Origin: Paenibacillus sp. FSL H8-0332
GTDB lineage: Bacteria > Bacillota > Bacilli > Paenibacillales > Paenibacillaceae
Direction of reading: 5' to 3'
NCBI RefSeq assembly: GCF_037963835.1
Contig: NZ_CP150145.1
Location: forward strand, 3,038,001 to 3,102,000
Length of the DNA stretch: 64,000 nt
Positions 26,098 through 35,051 of the stretch are shown here, piece by piece; the stretch's first letter is position 1, and each line of letters opens with the position of its first letter. The notes under the pieces were generated by a model. That model had not been told where the DNA came from. It was given only the letters and a program-made list of their open reading frames with translations, and made no database searches. The translations under genes were made by a program, and so were the position numbers.

Positions 26098-26125
26098 GGA
26101 GCCGGATGACGGCTCCTTATTTGTT
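26098..26125 (+). terminator. hairpin after the aldo/keto reductase
   Basis: GGAGCC, seven-base loop, GGCTCC, then TTATTTGTT. Confidence 0.65.
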
Positions 26126-26228
26126 CGTCCTCGCTTGGAATACTCACTATTATATAATGTAGGCGCTTTCTGGTATGATTAGCTTATATGTACATACCTT
26201 TTTTTGGAATAGGATGGTGTTATTATTC

Positions 26229-27206
26229 ATGAATCTTCAAGAAGCAACCGCTCTAATTGAATCGATCCGAAGTAATCTGGCAAAAGTTATTGTGGGCAAA
26301 GAGGGCGGCGTGAATCTGCTGCTGACCGCCTTGCTGGCGAATGGTCATGTGCTGCTGGAGGATGTGCCCGGCACCGGAAAGACACTGCTCGCCAAAACAC
26401 TGGCCCGTTCCCTGGACTGCACGTTCAAGCGGATTCAGTTCACGCCCGACCTGCTGCCGTCCGACTTAAGCGGCATCAACTACTATAATCAGAAGAGCGG
26501 TGAATTTCAATTCCGCCCAGGTCCGGTATTTGCCAGCATTCTGCTCGCGGATGAGATCAACCGGGCCACGCCGCGCACCCAGTCCAGCCTGCTGGAGTGT
26601 ATGGAGGAGCGGCAGATTACGATTGACGGCGTGACGCATGAGCTGGAGCGGCCGTTCCTGGTCATTGCTACCCAGAATCCGGTGGACAGCCAGGGGACCT
26701 TTCCGCTGCCGGAAGCGCAGCTGGACCGGTTCCTGATGCGGATTACCAGCGGGTATCCGACATTTGAGGAAGGGGTACATATCCTCCAGAGATTCCGCCA
26801 AAATAACCCGCTGGAGGATACCGCTGCGGTGGCTACGGCCCGGCAGATTCAGGACATTCAACGTCTGGCTGCGGAGGTTGCCGTCAGTGACGAGCTGCTC
26901 GCTTATATGATGCGCGTAGTCGAGGCCACACGCACCTCCCCGGCGGTCCGGCTGGGAGCAAGCCCCCGGGCAGCTTTCGCCCTGCTGCGCGCTTCGCAGG
27001 GATACGCACTGATCCAGGGCAGAAGCTACTGTATTCCAGATGATATCAAAGAAGTTGCTGTTGCCGTGCTGGCGCACCGGCTGATTCTTCAGCGCGGCCC
27101 CGGAGTCCGTGAAGGCCAGTCGGCAGAGGTAGTGCTTCAGGTGCTGCGTGAAATTGAAGTGCCTGCTGAGCCTGCAGTCTTGTCCAGAGGCGGAAGGGTG
27201 GAGTAA
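26229..27206 (+). CDS. MoxR family AAA+ ATPase
   Basis: A 325-residue AAA+ ATPase of the MoxR class. Walker A is VPGTGKT (about 46-52), Walker B ILLADEINR, sensor 1 IATQNP, and the family signature EGTFPLPEAQ appears as SQGTFPLPEAQLDRF. MoxR ATPases act as chaperones that mature or activate partner VWA/DUF58 proteins. The ATG at 26229 fits AGGATGG upstream better than the ATGs at 26175 or 26214. It is followed three bases later by a DUF58 gene, the standard partner, and then by a DUF4129 membrane protein. Confidence 0.9.
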   Translation: MNLQEATALIESIRSNLAKVIVGKEGGVNLLLTALLANGHVLLEDVPGTGKTLLAKTLARSLDCTFKRIQFTPDLLPSDLSGINYYNQKSGEFQFRPGPVFASILLADEINRATPRTQSSLLECMEERQITIDGVTHELERPFLVIATQNPVDSQGTFPLPEAQLDRFLMRITSGYPTFEEGVHILQRFRQNNPLEDTAAVATARQIQDIQRLAAEVAVSDELLAYMMRVVEATRTSPAVRLGASPRAAFALLRASQGYALIQGRSYCIPDDIKEVAVAVLAHRLILQRGPGVREGQSAEVVLQVLREIEVPAEPAVLSRGGRVE

Positions 27207-27209
27207 TCC

Positions 27210-28298
27210 ATGTCGCTGCCGTGGTTCATTGCAAGTACGTTCATCCTGCTGGTCCTGATCTCGCTGGTCTATGACCGGAATGCACTGAAGAAGGTCAGTT
27301 ATACCCGTTACTTCTCTGCCAAAGCGGTGTACGCCGGTGAACAGGTAGAGATGGTTGAGGAGATTATGAACAAGAAGCTGCTGCCGCTGCCGTGGCTGCG
27401 GCTGGAATCCAGCATAGCCAAGGGGCTTGAATTCGGTAACCAGGAGAATCTGGGCATCAGCAGCGGAGAGATTTCCCAGAATCATGTCAGCCTGTTCTTC
27501 CTGAGGTCTTTCCGCCAGATCAAACGGCGGCATAATATCACTTGCAAGGAGCGGGGCTTGTTCGTCCTGGAGACGGCAACCATGACTACCGGCGATCTGT
27601 TCGGACTGAGCCGCAGCGCCAAGACCTTCCCGCTCCATCTGGAGCTGCTGGTCTACCCCGGACTGCTGCGTTTCCATGACCTTCCGTTGCCGGTTCACAG
27701 CTGGCTTGGAGAGCTGCCGGTCAAACGCTGGATTGTTGAAGATCCGTTCCTGACCGCCGGTACAAGAGAATACAGCGCCGGGGATTCCCTGGCGAGCATT
27801 AACTGGAAAGCGACAGCCCGGACGGGAAGTATGCAGGTGCATCGGAAGGATTACACCGCCGATTCCCGGCTGGTCATCTGCCTGAACGTGGAGACCAGTG
27901 AGTCCATGTGGAGAACGGTTACCGATGTGCAGCGCATAGAGCTGGGTATCCGCTATGCGGCGACTGTGGCCGAGTATGCGATCAGCCACGGTATTGAGGT
28001 CCGGTTGCTCAGCAATGGAAGACTGGACGGCAGCGGGGCAAGAGATTCGGTTGATACCTGGTCCATTGCCCATACCGAGGAGTTCCTTGGCCTGCTGGCC
28101 AGACTGAATCTGGACCGGACTGTGCCTATGAGCAGGCTGATGGAGATCGAAGCGGACAAGGGTGAGGGAAATATGGATTATCTGATCATTACCTGTCACC
28201 GGGGAGCGGAGCTGCAGCTGGCAGCATCGGGATTAAGCTTCCTCGGAAACGGTGTAGAGTGGCTGGATATTCCTTCTGAAGGGGGCGGTGAGCTATGA
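27210..28298 (+). CDS. DUF58 domain protein
   Basis: A 362-residue protein with one N-terminal membrane helix (about 4-20), a beta-rich middle part, and the DUF58 block REYSAGDSLASINWKATART at about 188-207 followed by a VWA-like fold (LVICLNVETSE). DUF58 proteins partner MoxR ATPases in envelope-linked or secretion-linked complexes. The start overlaps nothing but lies three bases after the moxR-like stop, with GGTGGAG as ribosome-binding site inside that gene. It shares ATGA with the next gene, so all three genes form one operon. Confidence 0.88.
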   Translation: MSLPWFIASTFILLVLISLVYDRNALKKVSYTRYFSAKAVYAGEQVEMVEEIMNKKLLPLPWLRLESSIAKGLEFGNQENLGISSGEISQNHVSLFFLRSFRQIKRRHNITCKERGLFVLETATMTTGDLFGLSRSAKTFPLHLELLVYPGLLRFHDLPLPVHSWLGELPVKRWIVEDPFLTAGTREYSAGDSLASINWKATARTGSMQVHRKDYTADSRLVICLNVETSESMWRTVTDVQRIELGIRYAATVAEYAISHGIEVRLLSNGRLDGSGARDSVDTWSIAHTEEFLGLLARLNLDRTVPMSRLMEIEADKGEGNMDYLIITCHRGAELQLAASGLSFLGNGVEWLDIPSEGGGEL

Positions 28299-29626
28299 CT
28301 TCCCGAATTCCGGATGCCTTCAAAGAAAACTTCGCCATATGGATGTCAGCCTTCATCGAATGGCTGCTGCTGCTCCCGGTATGGCTGGTGCTCCAGACTT
28401 ATTTCCAGCCGGAGGCCCAAGCAATGCGCTGGATCTATCTGCTGCCGGTACTGGCCGCAGCCGGTGTGCTGCTACGGGAGATATGCAACCGCCGCTGGAA
28501 GCAGCTCCTCGCGGCGCTGGTTCTCGGAGCAATATCAGCGGCGTTAACCGGTACGATGACACTTATAGGTCTTCCGCTGGCAGCCGGAGCGGCAGTGTCT
28601 GCCTTCCTTGGCATGACAGCAGCCACAAGGGTGAACCGGCTGTGGCTGTATATCAGCGGGATCATGCTGTATTTTGTCGCTTCCATTGCCTTCTCGCGCA
28701 TCCCCGGTCTCCAGCCGAGTGCCCCGGTGCTCACCTGGAGCGGCAGCTTGTGCCTGATCCTGGCACTGCTGGCTACGAACAGCACCCACCTGCGTTATAG
28801 CTCCTTGAACGGAGGTGCAGGAAATCTGCCTCAAGGACTGCGGCGGCATAACCGGATGTTCGTGGTCGGCTTCATTATCCTGGCAGCACTGCTTGCAGCG
28901 GGGGGCGGCAGGGCGGTTGGGATGCTGCTATGGAATATGACGCGGGCATTCTTCGCCTGGCTCAGCCGGTTATCCTCCGGTTCCGAGGAGGCACCGCCAG
29001 CAGAAGCTCTGCCTGAGGCCATCCCTCCCATGCCGGCAGCGGAGCCGGGTGAACCGGGCTTGCTGTCGATGATTCTGAATATAGGCTTCTATATTCTAGG
29101 GGCGGCAGCCATTCTTGCGGTACTGTATTTTATCATGCGTTGGTTATACAGAAATACAGGAGGCATCCTGCGCAGAACGATGGACAGGCTATTATCCCTG
29201 CTGCGCAGAGAGACACCAGCGGCTTCGGGGTATCAGGATGAGGAGACCAGCCTGTTCAACTGGGAGCAGACCGTCCAGGACTTCCGCCAATACGTGCGTT
29301 CCAAGCTGACACCAGCCAGCCGAAGGGACCGCTGGGAGGGGATGGACGGAAGCCGCGAGCGTATCCGCTGGCTCTACCGGCACTGGCTGCGGGCCAGACA
29401 TGCGGAAGGGTATGAGGTGAAGCCCTACCTGACCCCGCAGGAGACAGCAGCTGATGTAGCCGCCTGGTCGCAAGGCCAGAAACGCTCAAGCAAACAGTCT
29501 GGCGGAGATGCCTCTGTCAATGACCGGCTGCTCGGCCTATATAACAAGGCCCGCTATACGGAGGAGGAGCTGCCTGAACTTACTGCCGCTGAGGCGGCAG
29601 CGCTTAAGGAGCAGTTGAAGCTGTAG
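28295..29626 (+). CDS. membrane protein with C-terminal DUF4129 domain
   Basis: A 443-residue protein. About eight hydrophobic helices fill residues 15-300, then a cytoplasmic DUF4129 domain with RIRWLYRHWLRARHAEGYEV, LTPQETAADV and the closing YNKARYTEEELPEL. In many Bacillota this region is fused to or placed beside a transglutaminase domain; here no transglutaminase core (Cys-His-Asp) is visible, so the protein is the short form. Overlap of four bases with the DUF58 gene means translational coupling. With MoxR and DUF58 it forms the familiar three-gene set of unknown exact role. Confidence 0.8.
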   Translation: MTSRIPDAFKENFAIWMSAFIEWLLLLPVWLVLQTYFQPEAQAMRWIYLLPVLAAAGVLLREICNRRWKQLLAALVLGAISAALTGTMTLIGLPLAAGAAVSAFLGMTAATRVNRLWLYISGIMLYFVASIAFSRIPGLQPSAPVLTWSGSLCLILALLATNSTHLRYSSLNGGAGNLPQGLRRHNRMFVVGFIILAALLAAGGGRAVGMLLWNMTRAFFAWLSRLSSGSEEAPPAEALPEAIPPMPAAEPGEPGLLSMILNIGFYILGAAAILAVLYFIMRWLYRNTGGILRRTMDRLLSLLRRETPAASGYQDEETSLFNWEQTVQDFRQYVRSKLTPASRRDRWEGMDGSRERIRWLYRHWLRARHAEGYEVKPYLTPQETAADVAAWSQGQKRSSKQSGGDASVNDRLLGLYNKARYTEEELPELTAAEAAALKEQLKL

Positions 29627-29669
29627 CAGCTTCATCACGTTCAGCGAATACGGGAAAGGAGCGGCAGGC

Positions 29670-30077
29670 ATGACCCCTTATCTGCGCGGTGAGCTGGCTA
29701 AAGAGGCTCAGATTAATATAGAAACACTCAGGTTCTATGAGAAAAACGGGCTGATCCCGCTGCCGCAGCGTTCAGCAGGCGGATATCGGCTGTATCCGGA
29801 GGAGACGCTCCTCCGGATTGCTTTTATCCGTAATGCCAAGAACTGCGGGTTCACACTTCAGGAGATCAAGAAGGCACTCGTTAAATCTGCCGACCGCAGC
29901 ATCGGAATCAGTGATTTCGCCGAAGTCATTGAGCGGAAGATCGCCGCTGTCGATCTGGAGATTGCCCGGAGGAACGAGACACGCAGTCAGCTTGAAGCGT
30001 TAAAGTCCGGCATTCTGTCTCAAGACAGGCACCCGGGCGTGCAGGATACACTTGCTATGTTGAACATGAATGATTAA
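29670..30077 (+). CDS. MerR family transcriptional regulator
   Basis: A 135-residue regulator with the winged helix at the start (GELAKEAQINIETLRFYEKN, SAGGYRLYPEE) and the coiled dimerisation helix (about 85-120). There is no Cys-rich metal loop at the C-terminus, although it resembles the ZntR/CueR/HMR group in its HTH. The ligand is therefore unclear. A MerR-type promoter with a 20-base spacer lies at 30113-30144 between it and the hydrolase gene at 30180, making that gene its probable target. GGAG precedes the ATG. Confidence 0.88.
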   Translation: MTPYLRGELAKEAQINIETLRFYEKNGLIPLPQRSAGGYRLYPEETLLRIAFIRNAKNCGFTLQEIKKALVKSADRSIGISDFAEVIERKIAAVDLEIARRNETRSQLEALKSGILSQDRHPGVQDTLAMLNMND

Positions 30078-30112
30078 TTCGCTGCCACCTGTAATACTTG
30101 AGGAATTGCCGC

Positions 30113-30144
30113 TTGACTCTGTATACAGCTACAGGGTTTATAGT
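30113..30144 (+). promoter_or_regulatory. MerR-type promoter with dyad in a 20-base spacer
   Basis: TTGACT at 30113-30118 and TATAGT at 30139-30144 are separated by 20 bases, too long for unassisted sigma-A. ACTCTGTA (30116-30123) and TACAGGGT (30130-30137) form an inverted repeat with seven of eight matches, placed exactly between the two elements. This is the hallmark of promoters that MerR proteins twist open. Confidence 0.8.
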
Positions 30145-30179
30145 ATGGGCATCCCAGGATAACAGGAGGAATTACACGT

Positions 30180-31145
30180 ATGTTGTATCCGAGCAGCACC
30201 CTGATTGAACAGTTGCAGGCCATTAGAGCTTATCTGAAAAGCAATAATAGTTACTCCAGAAGACAGGTTCAGGAGATCCGGGCGGCGGCAGTGGAAGCTT
30301 CCAGGCAGTTACCCATACTTGAAGGCGTGAAGGTTAAACCGGTTGAGGCGGAGACCTTCAGCGGAGAGTGGGTCAGGGCGGAGGGGGAAAGTCTACTAAG
30401 TGAAGGACAATTGCAACCCACGAAGAACAAGGTGATTCTATATTTTCACGGTGGAGGGTTCGTGTCTGGCAGCTGCGAGATCTATAGGGGTCTGGCAGCC
30501 CGTCTATCTGAAGCAGCTGGGGGAATTACCGTTTTAACTGTGGAGTACCGGCTTGCACCGGAGTTCTGCTACCCGGCAGCCAATGAGGATTGCCTTGCCG
30601 CTTACCGCTGGCTACTGGAACAAGGCGTTCATGCCGGGAATATCATAGTCTGTGGAGATTCCGTCGGAGGCACGCTTGCGCTGATGACCTTGATTACGCT
30701 GCGGGACCAGGGGGGCAAGCTCCCTGCCGGTGCCTGCCTGCTATCTCCCCATGCCGATCTTGTTCATTTGGATGGGGAGTCGTATGACAGCCGTGCGGGA
30801 ACGGACCCGACAGGAAGCCGGGAAGCGAATCAGAGAATGATTGTGGAATATATGGGGGACTACAACGGTGCATGGCCTGCAATATTATCACCGCTAAGAA
30901 TGGATCTCGGGGGCTTGCCGCCCCTGCTCATACAGGCGGGCGATCATGAGGTGCTGCTGAGTGATGCAGAACGCTTGGCTGAACAGGCAAGGGCGGCGGG
31001 CATCACTGTAGAGCTTCAAATCTGGGAGAACATGTGGTGCGCCTTTCAGCTGATGGCTGCCATGCTTCCTGAAGCGCAGCAGGCCATCGGAAATATAGGC
31101 AGCTTCATTAAGAAAGTATTGCAGTTGGAGGGCAGGCAAGATTAG
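30180..31145 (+). CDS. alpha/beta hydrolase, hormone-sensitive-lipase family, catalytic His replaced
   Basis: A 321-residue esterase-type protein. The oxyanion motif HGGGF, the nucleophile motif GDSVGG with Ser161, and the acid Asp255 in GDHEVLLSD are all present. At the position of the catalytic His, where family members read MWHxFQ, the protein has MWCAFQ with Cys287 (codon TGC at 31038-31040). Unless another His serves, the esterase should be impaired. The gene is otherwise intact and has a strong ribosome-binding site and a MerR-type promoter upstream. Confidence 0.85.
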   Translation: MLYPSSTLIEQLQAIRAYLKSNNSYSRRQVQEIRAAAVEASRQLPILEGVKVKPVEAETFSGEWVRAEGESLLSEGQLQPTKNKVILYFHGGGFVSGSCEIYRGLAARLSEAAGGITVLTVEYRLAPEFCYPAANEDCLAAYRWLLEQGVHAGNIIVCGDSVGGTLALMTLITLRDQGGKLPAGACLLSPHADLVHLDGESYDSRAGTDPTGSREANQRMIVEYMGDYNGAWPAILSPLRMDLGGLPPLLIQAGDHEVLLSDAERLAEQARAAGITVELQIWENMWCAFQLMAAMLPEAQQAIGNIGSFIKKVLQLEGRQD

Positions 31146-31190
31146 CGCCGCAGCCTGAATGGGATCGTACAGCGTATCCAGTGGACGGGG

Positions 31191-31517
31191 TCAGAACAGC
31201 AGACGCAACAGCATCAGCGTCATAATACCGGTCAATACGGTGGCCAGCAGGCTGCGTGTCTTGACGGCTACCCAGAAGGTGGGGAGGGCAGCGATTAGCT
31301 CCACATTGGTAGACAGGACTGCGAACCTGCCGCCGGTTACGAGCAGCTCTTGGGCAACCAGTGCAGCCATGACGGCAATCGGCACATAGCTCAGCCAGCG
31401 CATGCCCCATTCCGGGATAGCGATCCGGCTTAGCAGCATCAGGGGAAGGACACGCGGAATGAAGGTGACGAGCGCGGCTCCGAGAATGATTATGGCAATA
31501 TCCAGTCTTATTTCCAT
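31191..31517 (-). CDS. azlD: AzlD family branched-chain amino acid exporter subunit
   Basis: A 108-residue protein with four hydrophobic helices and the AzlD opening (IIILGAALVTFIPRVLPLML). With AzlC it forms an exporter that in B. subtilis confers 4-azaleucine resistance and exports branched-chain amino acids. The ATG at 31517 is chosen because it overlaps the end of azlC by ten bases, the usual coupled arrangement; the longer upstream frame reads into azlC. No dedicated regulator is adjacent. Confidence 0.87.
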   Translation of the reverse strand: MEIRLDIAIIILGAALVTFIPRVLPLMLLSRIAIPEWGMRWLSYVPIAVMAALVAQELLVTGGRFAVLSTNVELIAALPTFWVAVKTRSLLATVLTGIMTLMLLRLLF

Positions 31518-32272
31518 TGTTCCATCACCACTCCAATCGTTGAGGCTACCAGCGCCGCAGCTATAACGCCCATGCTGGGTGACCACAGCACTGAGACGAG
31601 CACGGCGACCACAGCGGCCGCTAGGCCGACAGTGATATCCAGTTTATACTTGCGCCGGCCCATAATGGTTAGGACCGGCAGTCCGATGAACATGGCTGGC
31701 AGGGCGAAATCCAGTCCCCATTTCTCAGGGCTGGATATCCATTGACCGAGAATAGCACCAGTGATATTAGCCAGGAACCAGTTCAGATAAGCGGTAATAT
31801 TCAAGCCGTGCATCCATCTCTCGCTGATTTGCTTCCTTGTGGCGCTCTTCTGAATGGCTACGCCGAAGGTCTCATCTGTAAGCAGCGAGCCGATCAGCAG
31901 GTTGCGCAGCGGGGGCAGATGGCGGAAGTAAGGCGACAATGCTGCGCTTAACAGCAGATGGCGCAGGTTAACCAGCAGAATCGTAATGACAATACCGGAG
32001 GCGCTGCTCCCGGCGGCAATCATGCCTGCGGCAATGAACTGGGCCGAACCGGCGTATAGGATGATGGAGATCATGGCGATTTCGGCAAGGGTCAGCCCCG
32101 CTGTTTTCTCCACAACGCCTGCGGCGAACCCGATGCTGAGATAACCGAGCAGGGTGGGTAGGCAGTCCTTGACCCCTTGCCAGAACGTATCGCTGTTCTG
32201 CGGAACGCTTGGGCTATCTGTAACCAGGCTGCCGCCGGATAGCGGCTCCTGATGAATGGATTCAGGCTTCAT
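31508..32272 (-). CDS. azlC: AzlC family branched-chain amino acid exporter subunit
   Basis: A 254-residue membrane protein. A polar N-terminal tail is followed by GVKDCLPTLLGYLSIGFAAG and, later, SIILYAGSAQFIAAGM, LLVNLRHLLLSAAL and LLTDETFGVA, which are the AzlC signature blocks. Of two ATGs (32278 and 32272) the second has AGGAG seven bases upstream and is preferred. It is first in a two-gene - strand operon with azlD. Confidence 0.9.
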   Translation of the reverse strand: MKPESIHQEPLSGGSLVTDSPSVPQNSDTFWQGVKDCLPTLLGYLSIGFAAGVVEKTAGLTLAEIAMISIILYAGSAQFIAAGMIAAGSSASGIVITILLVNLRHLLLSAALSPYFRHLPPLRNLLIGSLLTDETFGVAIQKSATRKQISERWMHGLNITAYLNWFLANITGAILGQWISSPEKWGLDFALPAMFIGLPVLTIMGRRKYKLDITVGLAAAVVAVLVSVLWSPSMGVIAAALVASTIGVVMEQWK

Positions 32273-32419
32273 GGGCATACTCCTTCAGGTTCATGGAATA
32301 ACGACAAGTACAGCGTCAGATTTAAACTAGTGGATGGGGCGCTATCATACCTGAATGAGTACAGGAGTGGAGCCCCCTACAGGTGTCATTCCCAGATGAA
32401 GACGAGAGTTGTCCATTAG

Positions 32420-32625
32420 GGACGTTGGCCTGACGTAACGGACTGAGGTGCGCTTATTCTGGTATAAAGTCACCACTTGGGCAAGTTATGGACCTCATGG
32501 AGCTTATTCATGGAATTTCTACTCCTAAACCTCTCGTAGAGAGACGATAAGGGCTACTCAGTCCGTTAAACCGCAAAAAGTGGCGTTTGACTGGGGATAG
32601 GGTCTCTCAGGTCCGTTAGGAGCAC
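32420..32625. repeat. degenerate intergenic repeats of about 50 bp
   Basis: In the 560-base gap 32280-32843 I see no gene. Units related to TAACGGACTGAGGTGC followed by GCTTATTC start near 32436 and again near 32486 (the CTTATT parts are 50 bases apart at 32453 and 32503). On the minus strand two more occur, with TAACGGACTGAGTAGCCC near 32570 and TAACGGACCTGAGAGACCC near 32620. The set forms direct and inverted copies. Confidence 0.6.
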
Positions 32626-32782
32626 ACTCGAACGGCCGGTGATGTTTCGTTTTACGGAACCTCCGGGATTCGACTCTATTCACAGAATTACATCGGATAC
32701 TCTACTATCGCCGATAATAAATACATTGTATTAATATCTAATAATTCCTAGCGAATTGCAAGGGAATATGAGCTGTAACTGT

Positions 32783-32832
32783 AAAAAGGGTTCCGCCGTC
32801 CACAGAGCGATCTGCGGCAGCGGAACCCTTTT
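32783..32832 (-). terminator. terminator of the GH42 gene
   Basis: AAAAAGGGTTCCGC and GCGGAACCCTTTT enclose a loop of about 20 bases. On the minus strand the T-tract follows the stem just downstream of the beta-galactosidase stop. Confidence 0.75.
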
Positions 32833-32843
32833 GGAGTTCATGG

Positions 32844-34907
32844 TTATTTCAAGACCAGTACACCGAACCCTTCCATCGTGTAGCTCCCCGACAGGGTCTG
32901 GCCGCTTAAGAGATCCGTCTTGGCTGTCTTAAGCACAATCTGTGCGGGTTCTTCGCTGTAGTTGAGCAGGAAGGCGACACCGGAAGAGGCGTCTTCCCCC
33001 ATAGCACGAATCTGCAATTCAACCTCTGGCGGCAGCTCCGCCCAATCGGCGGCTGGCGAGACCAAACCCAGACCGCCAAGTATCTGCAGCACAGCAGGCT
33101 CATTGAACACGGCGCCGTAATACCATACTTCGCCTTTGCCCCTGGTGTTGCGGGTTACCGCCGGTTTGCCGGCATAGTAGTCGGACGCATAGGTTGCTAT
33201 GACCTCGACGCTGTCCTCTTCCACCTGCAGAATGTCATTGAAGGCATCTGCACCGGTCAGTGCTTCAGGATCATGGTTCCAGCGGATGGAGGTAGGCTTG
33301 CGCGTTCCTTTGACCAGCGTGAATTCTTCCACGGTTACCCCGCACATCTCCTGCGCCGCTCCGGGAAAAGGCCGCATGTAGCATTGTCCGGTAATATCCT
33401 TATAGCCTGTGCGGCAGCCGAAGACCAGCTTCCCGCCTTGCTGTACATACTGGTCCAGCAGGGCCGCCGTATCATCGGTCATAATCGCCGGATGCGGGTA
33501 GACCAGCACTTCATAACGGGCAAGCTCTGCAAGGGTTGTATGGCTGCGCAGGTACAGAACGTCATTCGGAATATGCTTCCGCTGCAGAGCCTTGAACCAT
33601 TCCTTGTTGCTCTGCCACATAAACGGGCCGTGCCAGACATCATATTCCCCGTCCCACTCATTGTCATAATCACGTACGATAGCAACGCTCGCCTGAGTCC
33701 GGCTGCCGATGAACTGCTGTCCGATGCTGGCCAGCTCGCGGCCGATCTGCTCCGCTTCCCTTACCCTCCGGTTAGGCTGGTTATGGTAGTCGTTCAAGCC
33801 GTGCCAATAGATCTCATTGCCCATCGTAGCGGTCCGCCAGCGGAAATAGAGCAGCATGTCAGCGCCGTGGGCGACGGACTGGTATGTCCAGAGACGCATC
33901 TGCCCCGGCTTTGGTGAAGGCATGTCCAGCCGGTTGACCCAGCCCCCGGGACCGGATTGCTGTTCCATGACACAGAAGTTGCTGCTGACCGAACGTACAG
34001 CCGACAGGGACAGGCCCCAGCCGCGGTCAAGCATCGGGTTCACCTCAGCCGGATCGAAGCCGATGGTGGAGAATTGCGGGTACGAGTCATAGCTGAAGAA
34101 ATCCAGCAGCTCGTCATTCAGCTCATGGCTGTCCAGATGTCCGAACAGACCGTTCGTGGTAACCCACTGATTAGGGGCCAATTCCCGGAGGATATCTGCC
34201 TGGATTTTGGCGAAATGGATGGTGTTGTCAGAGATGAAGCGCTTCTCGTCCAGAGCCTGGTGCGGATTCGGCTGATTCGGTGAAGGGGTAGGCCGGGTGA
34301 GGCAGACCTGAGACCAGCTCGTATAGGTCTGATTCCAGAACACCGTGCCCCAAGCCTGATTAAGCTTGTCCAAGGTGACATACTTCTCCTGCAGCCAGAG
34401 GCGGAAGGCCTGATGATCACTCTCCGAGTAGAATACATTGATCTCACAGTTCAGCTCGTTGTCAATCTGCCAGCCGACAACGCCCGGATGATTGCCGTAA
34501 TGTTCAGCAAGCTTCGTTACAATTCGGGCACAGAGCTCACGGTATTTGGGACTGCTGTAATTGTAATGGCGGCGCATGCCGTGCTGTAGCGTCACACCTT
34601 CATAAGTAACATTCAAGGCCTCAGGGTACTTCTCTGTAAGCCAGGCAGGTGGAGTGGCCGTAGGCGTTCCCAGAATGACCTTCAGCCCGTAGCTGTGTGC
34701 CATGTCGACCGCACGGTCAAACAGATCGTATTGAAATACGCCTTCTTCCGGTTCAAAAATGGACCAGGCGAACTCAGCCAGACGTACAATGGTGAATCCG
34801 GTTTCAACCATACGCCGGTAATCGTCAGCCCACATGGATTCAGGCCAGTGCTCGGGATAATAGCAGACGCCCAGTTCAAATCGTTCTGCTGCAACAGGTT
34901 TCTTCAT
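32844..34907 (-). CDS. beta-galactosidase, glycoside hydrolase family 42
   Basis: A 687-residue cytoplasmic enzyme of normal GH42 length. The start FELGVCYYPEHWPESMWADD is typical. The acid/base is Glu151 in QIDNELNC and the nucleophile Glu315 in VMEQQSGPGGW. A trimerisation domain (about 400-600) and a small beta domain follow. GH42 enzymes release galactose from beta-galactosides, often plant-derived oligosaccharides instead of lactose. No signal peptide is present. The ATG at 34907 has GGAGG five bases upstream. It is divergent from an AraC regulator, its probable activator. Confidence 0.92.
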   Translation of the reverse strand: MKKPVAAERFELGVCYYPEHWPESMWADDYRRMVETGFTIVRLAEFAWSIFEPEEGVFQYDLFDRAVDMAHSYGLKVILGTPTATPPAWLTEKYPEALNVTYEGVTLQHGMRRHYNYSSPKYRELCARIVTKLAEHYGNHPGVVGWQIDNELNCEINVFYSESDHQAFRLWLQEKYVTLDKLNQAWGTVFWNQTYTSWSQVCLTRPTPSPNQPNPHQALDEKRFISDNTIHFAKIQADILRELAPNQWVTTNGLFGHLDSHELNDELLDFFSYDSYPQFSTIGFDPAEVNPMLDRGWGLSLSAVRSVSSNFCVMEQQSGPGGWVNRLDMPSPKPGQMRLWTYQSVAHGADMLLYFRWRTATMGNEIYWHGLNDYHNQPNRRVREAEQIGRELASIGQQFIGSRTQASVAIVRDYDNEWDGEYDVWHGPFMWQSNKEWFKALQRKHIPNDVLYLRSHTTLAELARYEVLVYPHPAIMTDDTAALLDQYVQQGGKLVFGCRTGYKDITGQCYMRPFPGAAQEMCGVTVEEFTLVKGTRKPTSIRWNHDPEALTGADAFNDILQVEEDSVEVIATYASDYYAGKPAVTRNTRGKGEVWYYGAVFNEPAVLQILGGLGLVSPAADWAELPPEVELQIRAMGEDASSGVAFLLNYSEEPAQIVLKTAKTDLLSGQTLSGSYTMEGFGVLVLK

Positions 34908-35051
34908 CTTAACCTCCAAGTGTAAAAATATGCTTTAATTAAGCTACCAATCTATTGTATTATCAGCAGTGTATCCACTTATATAACAGAATATTGCTAT
35001 TATATCATTATATTGCGTGCTTGATTCAGCGCAGGGCAGGAGGAGATTCAC

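Noticed and set aside
26466-28199. A 577-codon open frame on the minus strand opposite moxR and DUF58
   Set aside because: It lies wholly antisense to two well-supported family members and has no ribosome-binding site or motif of its own.
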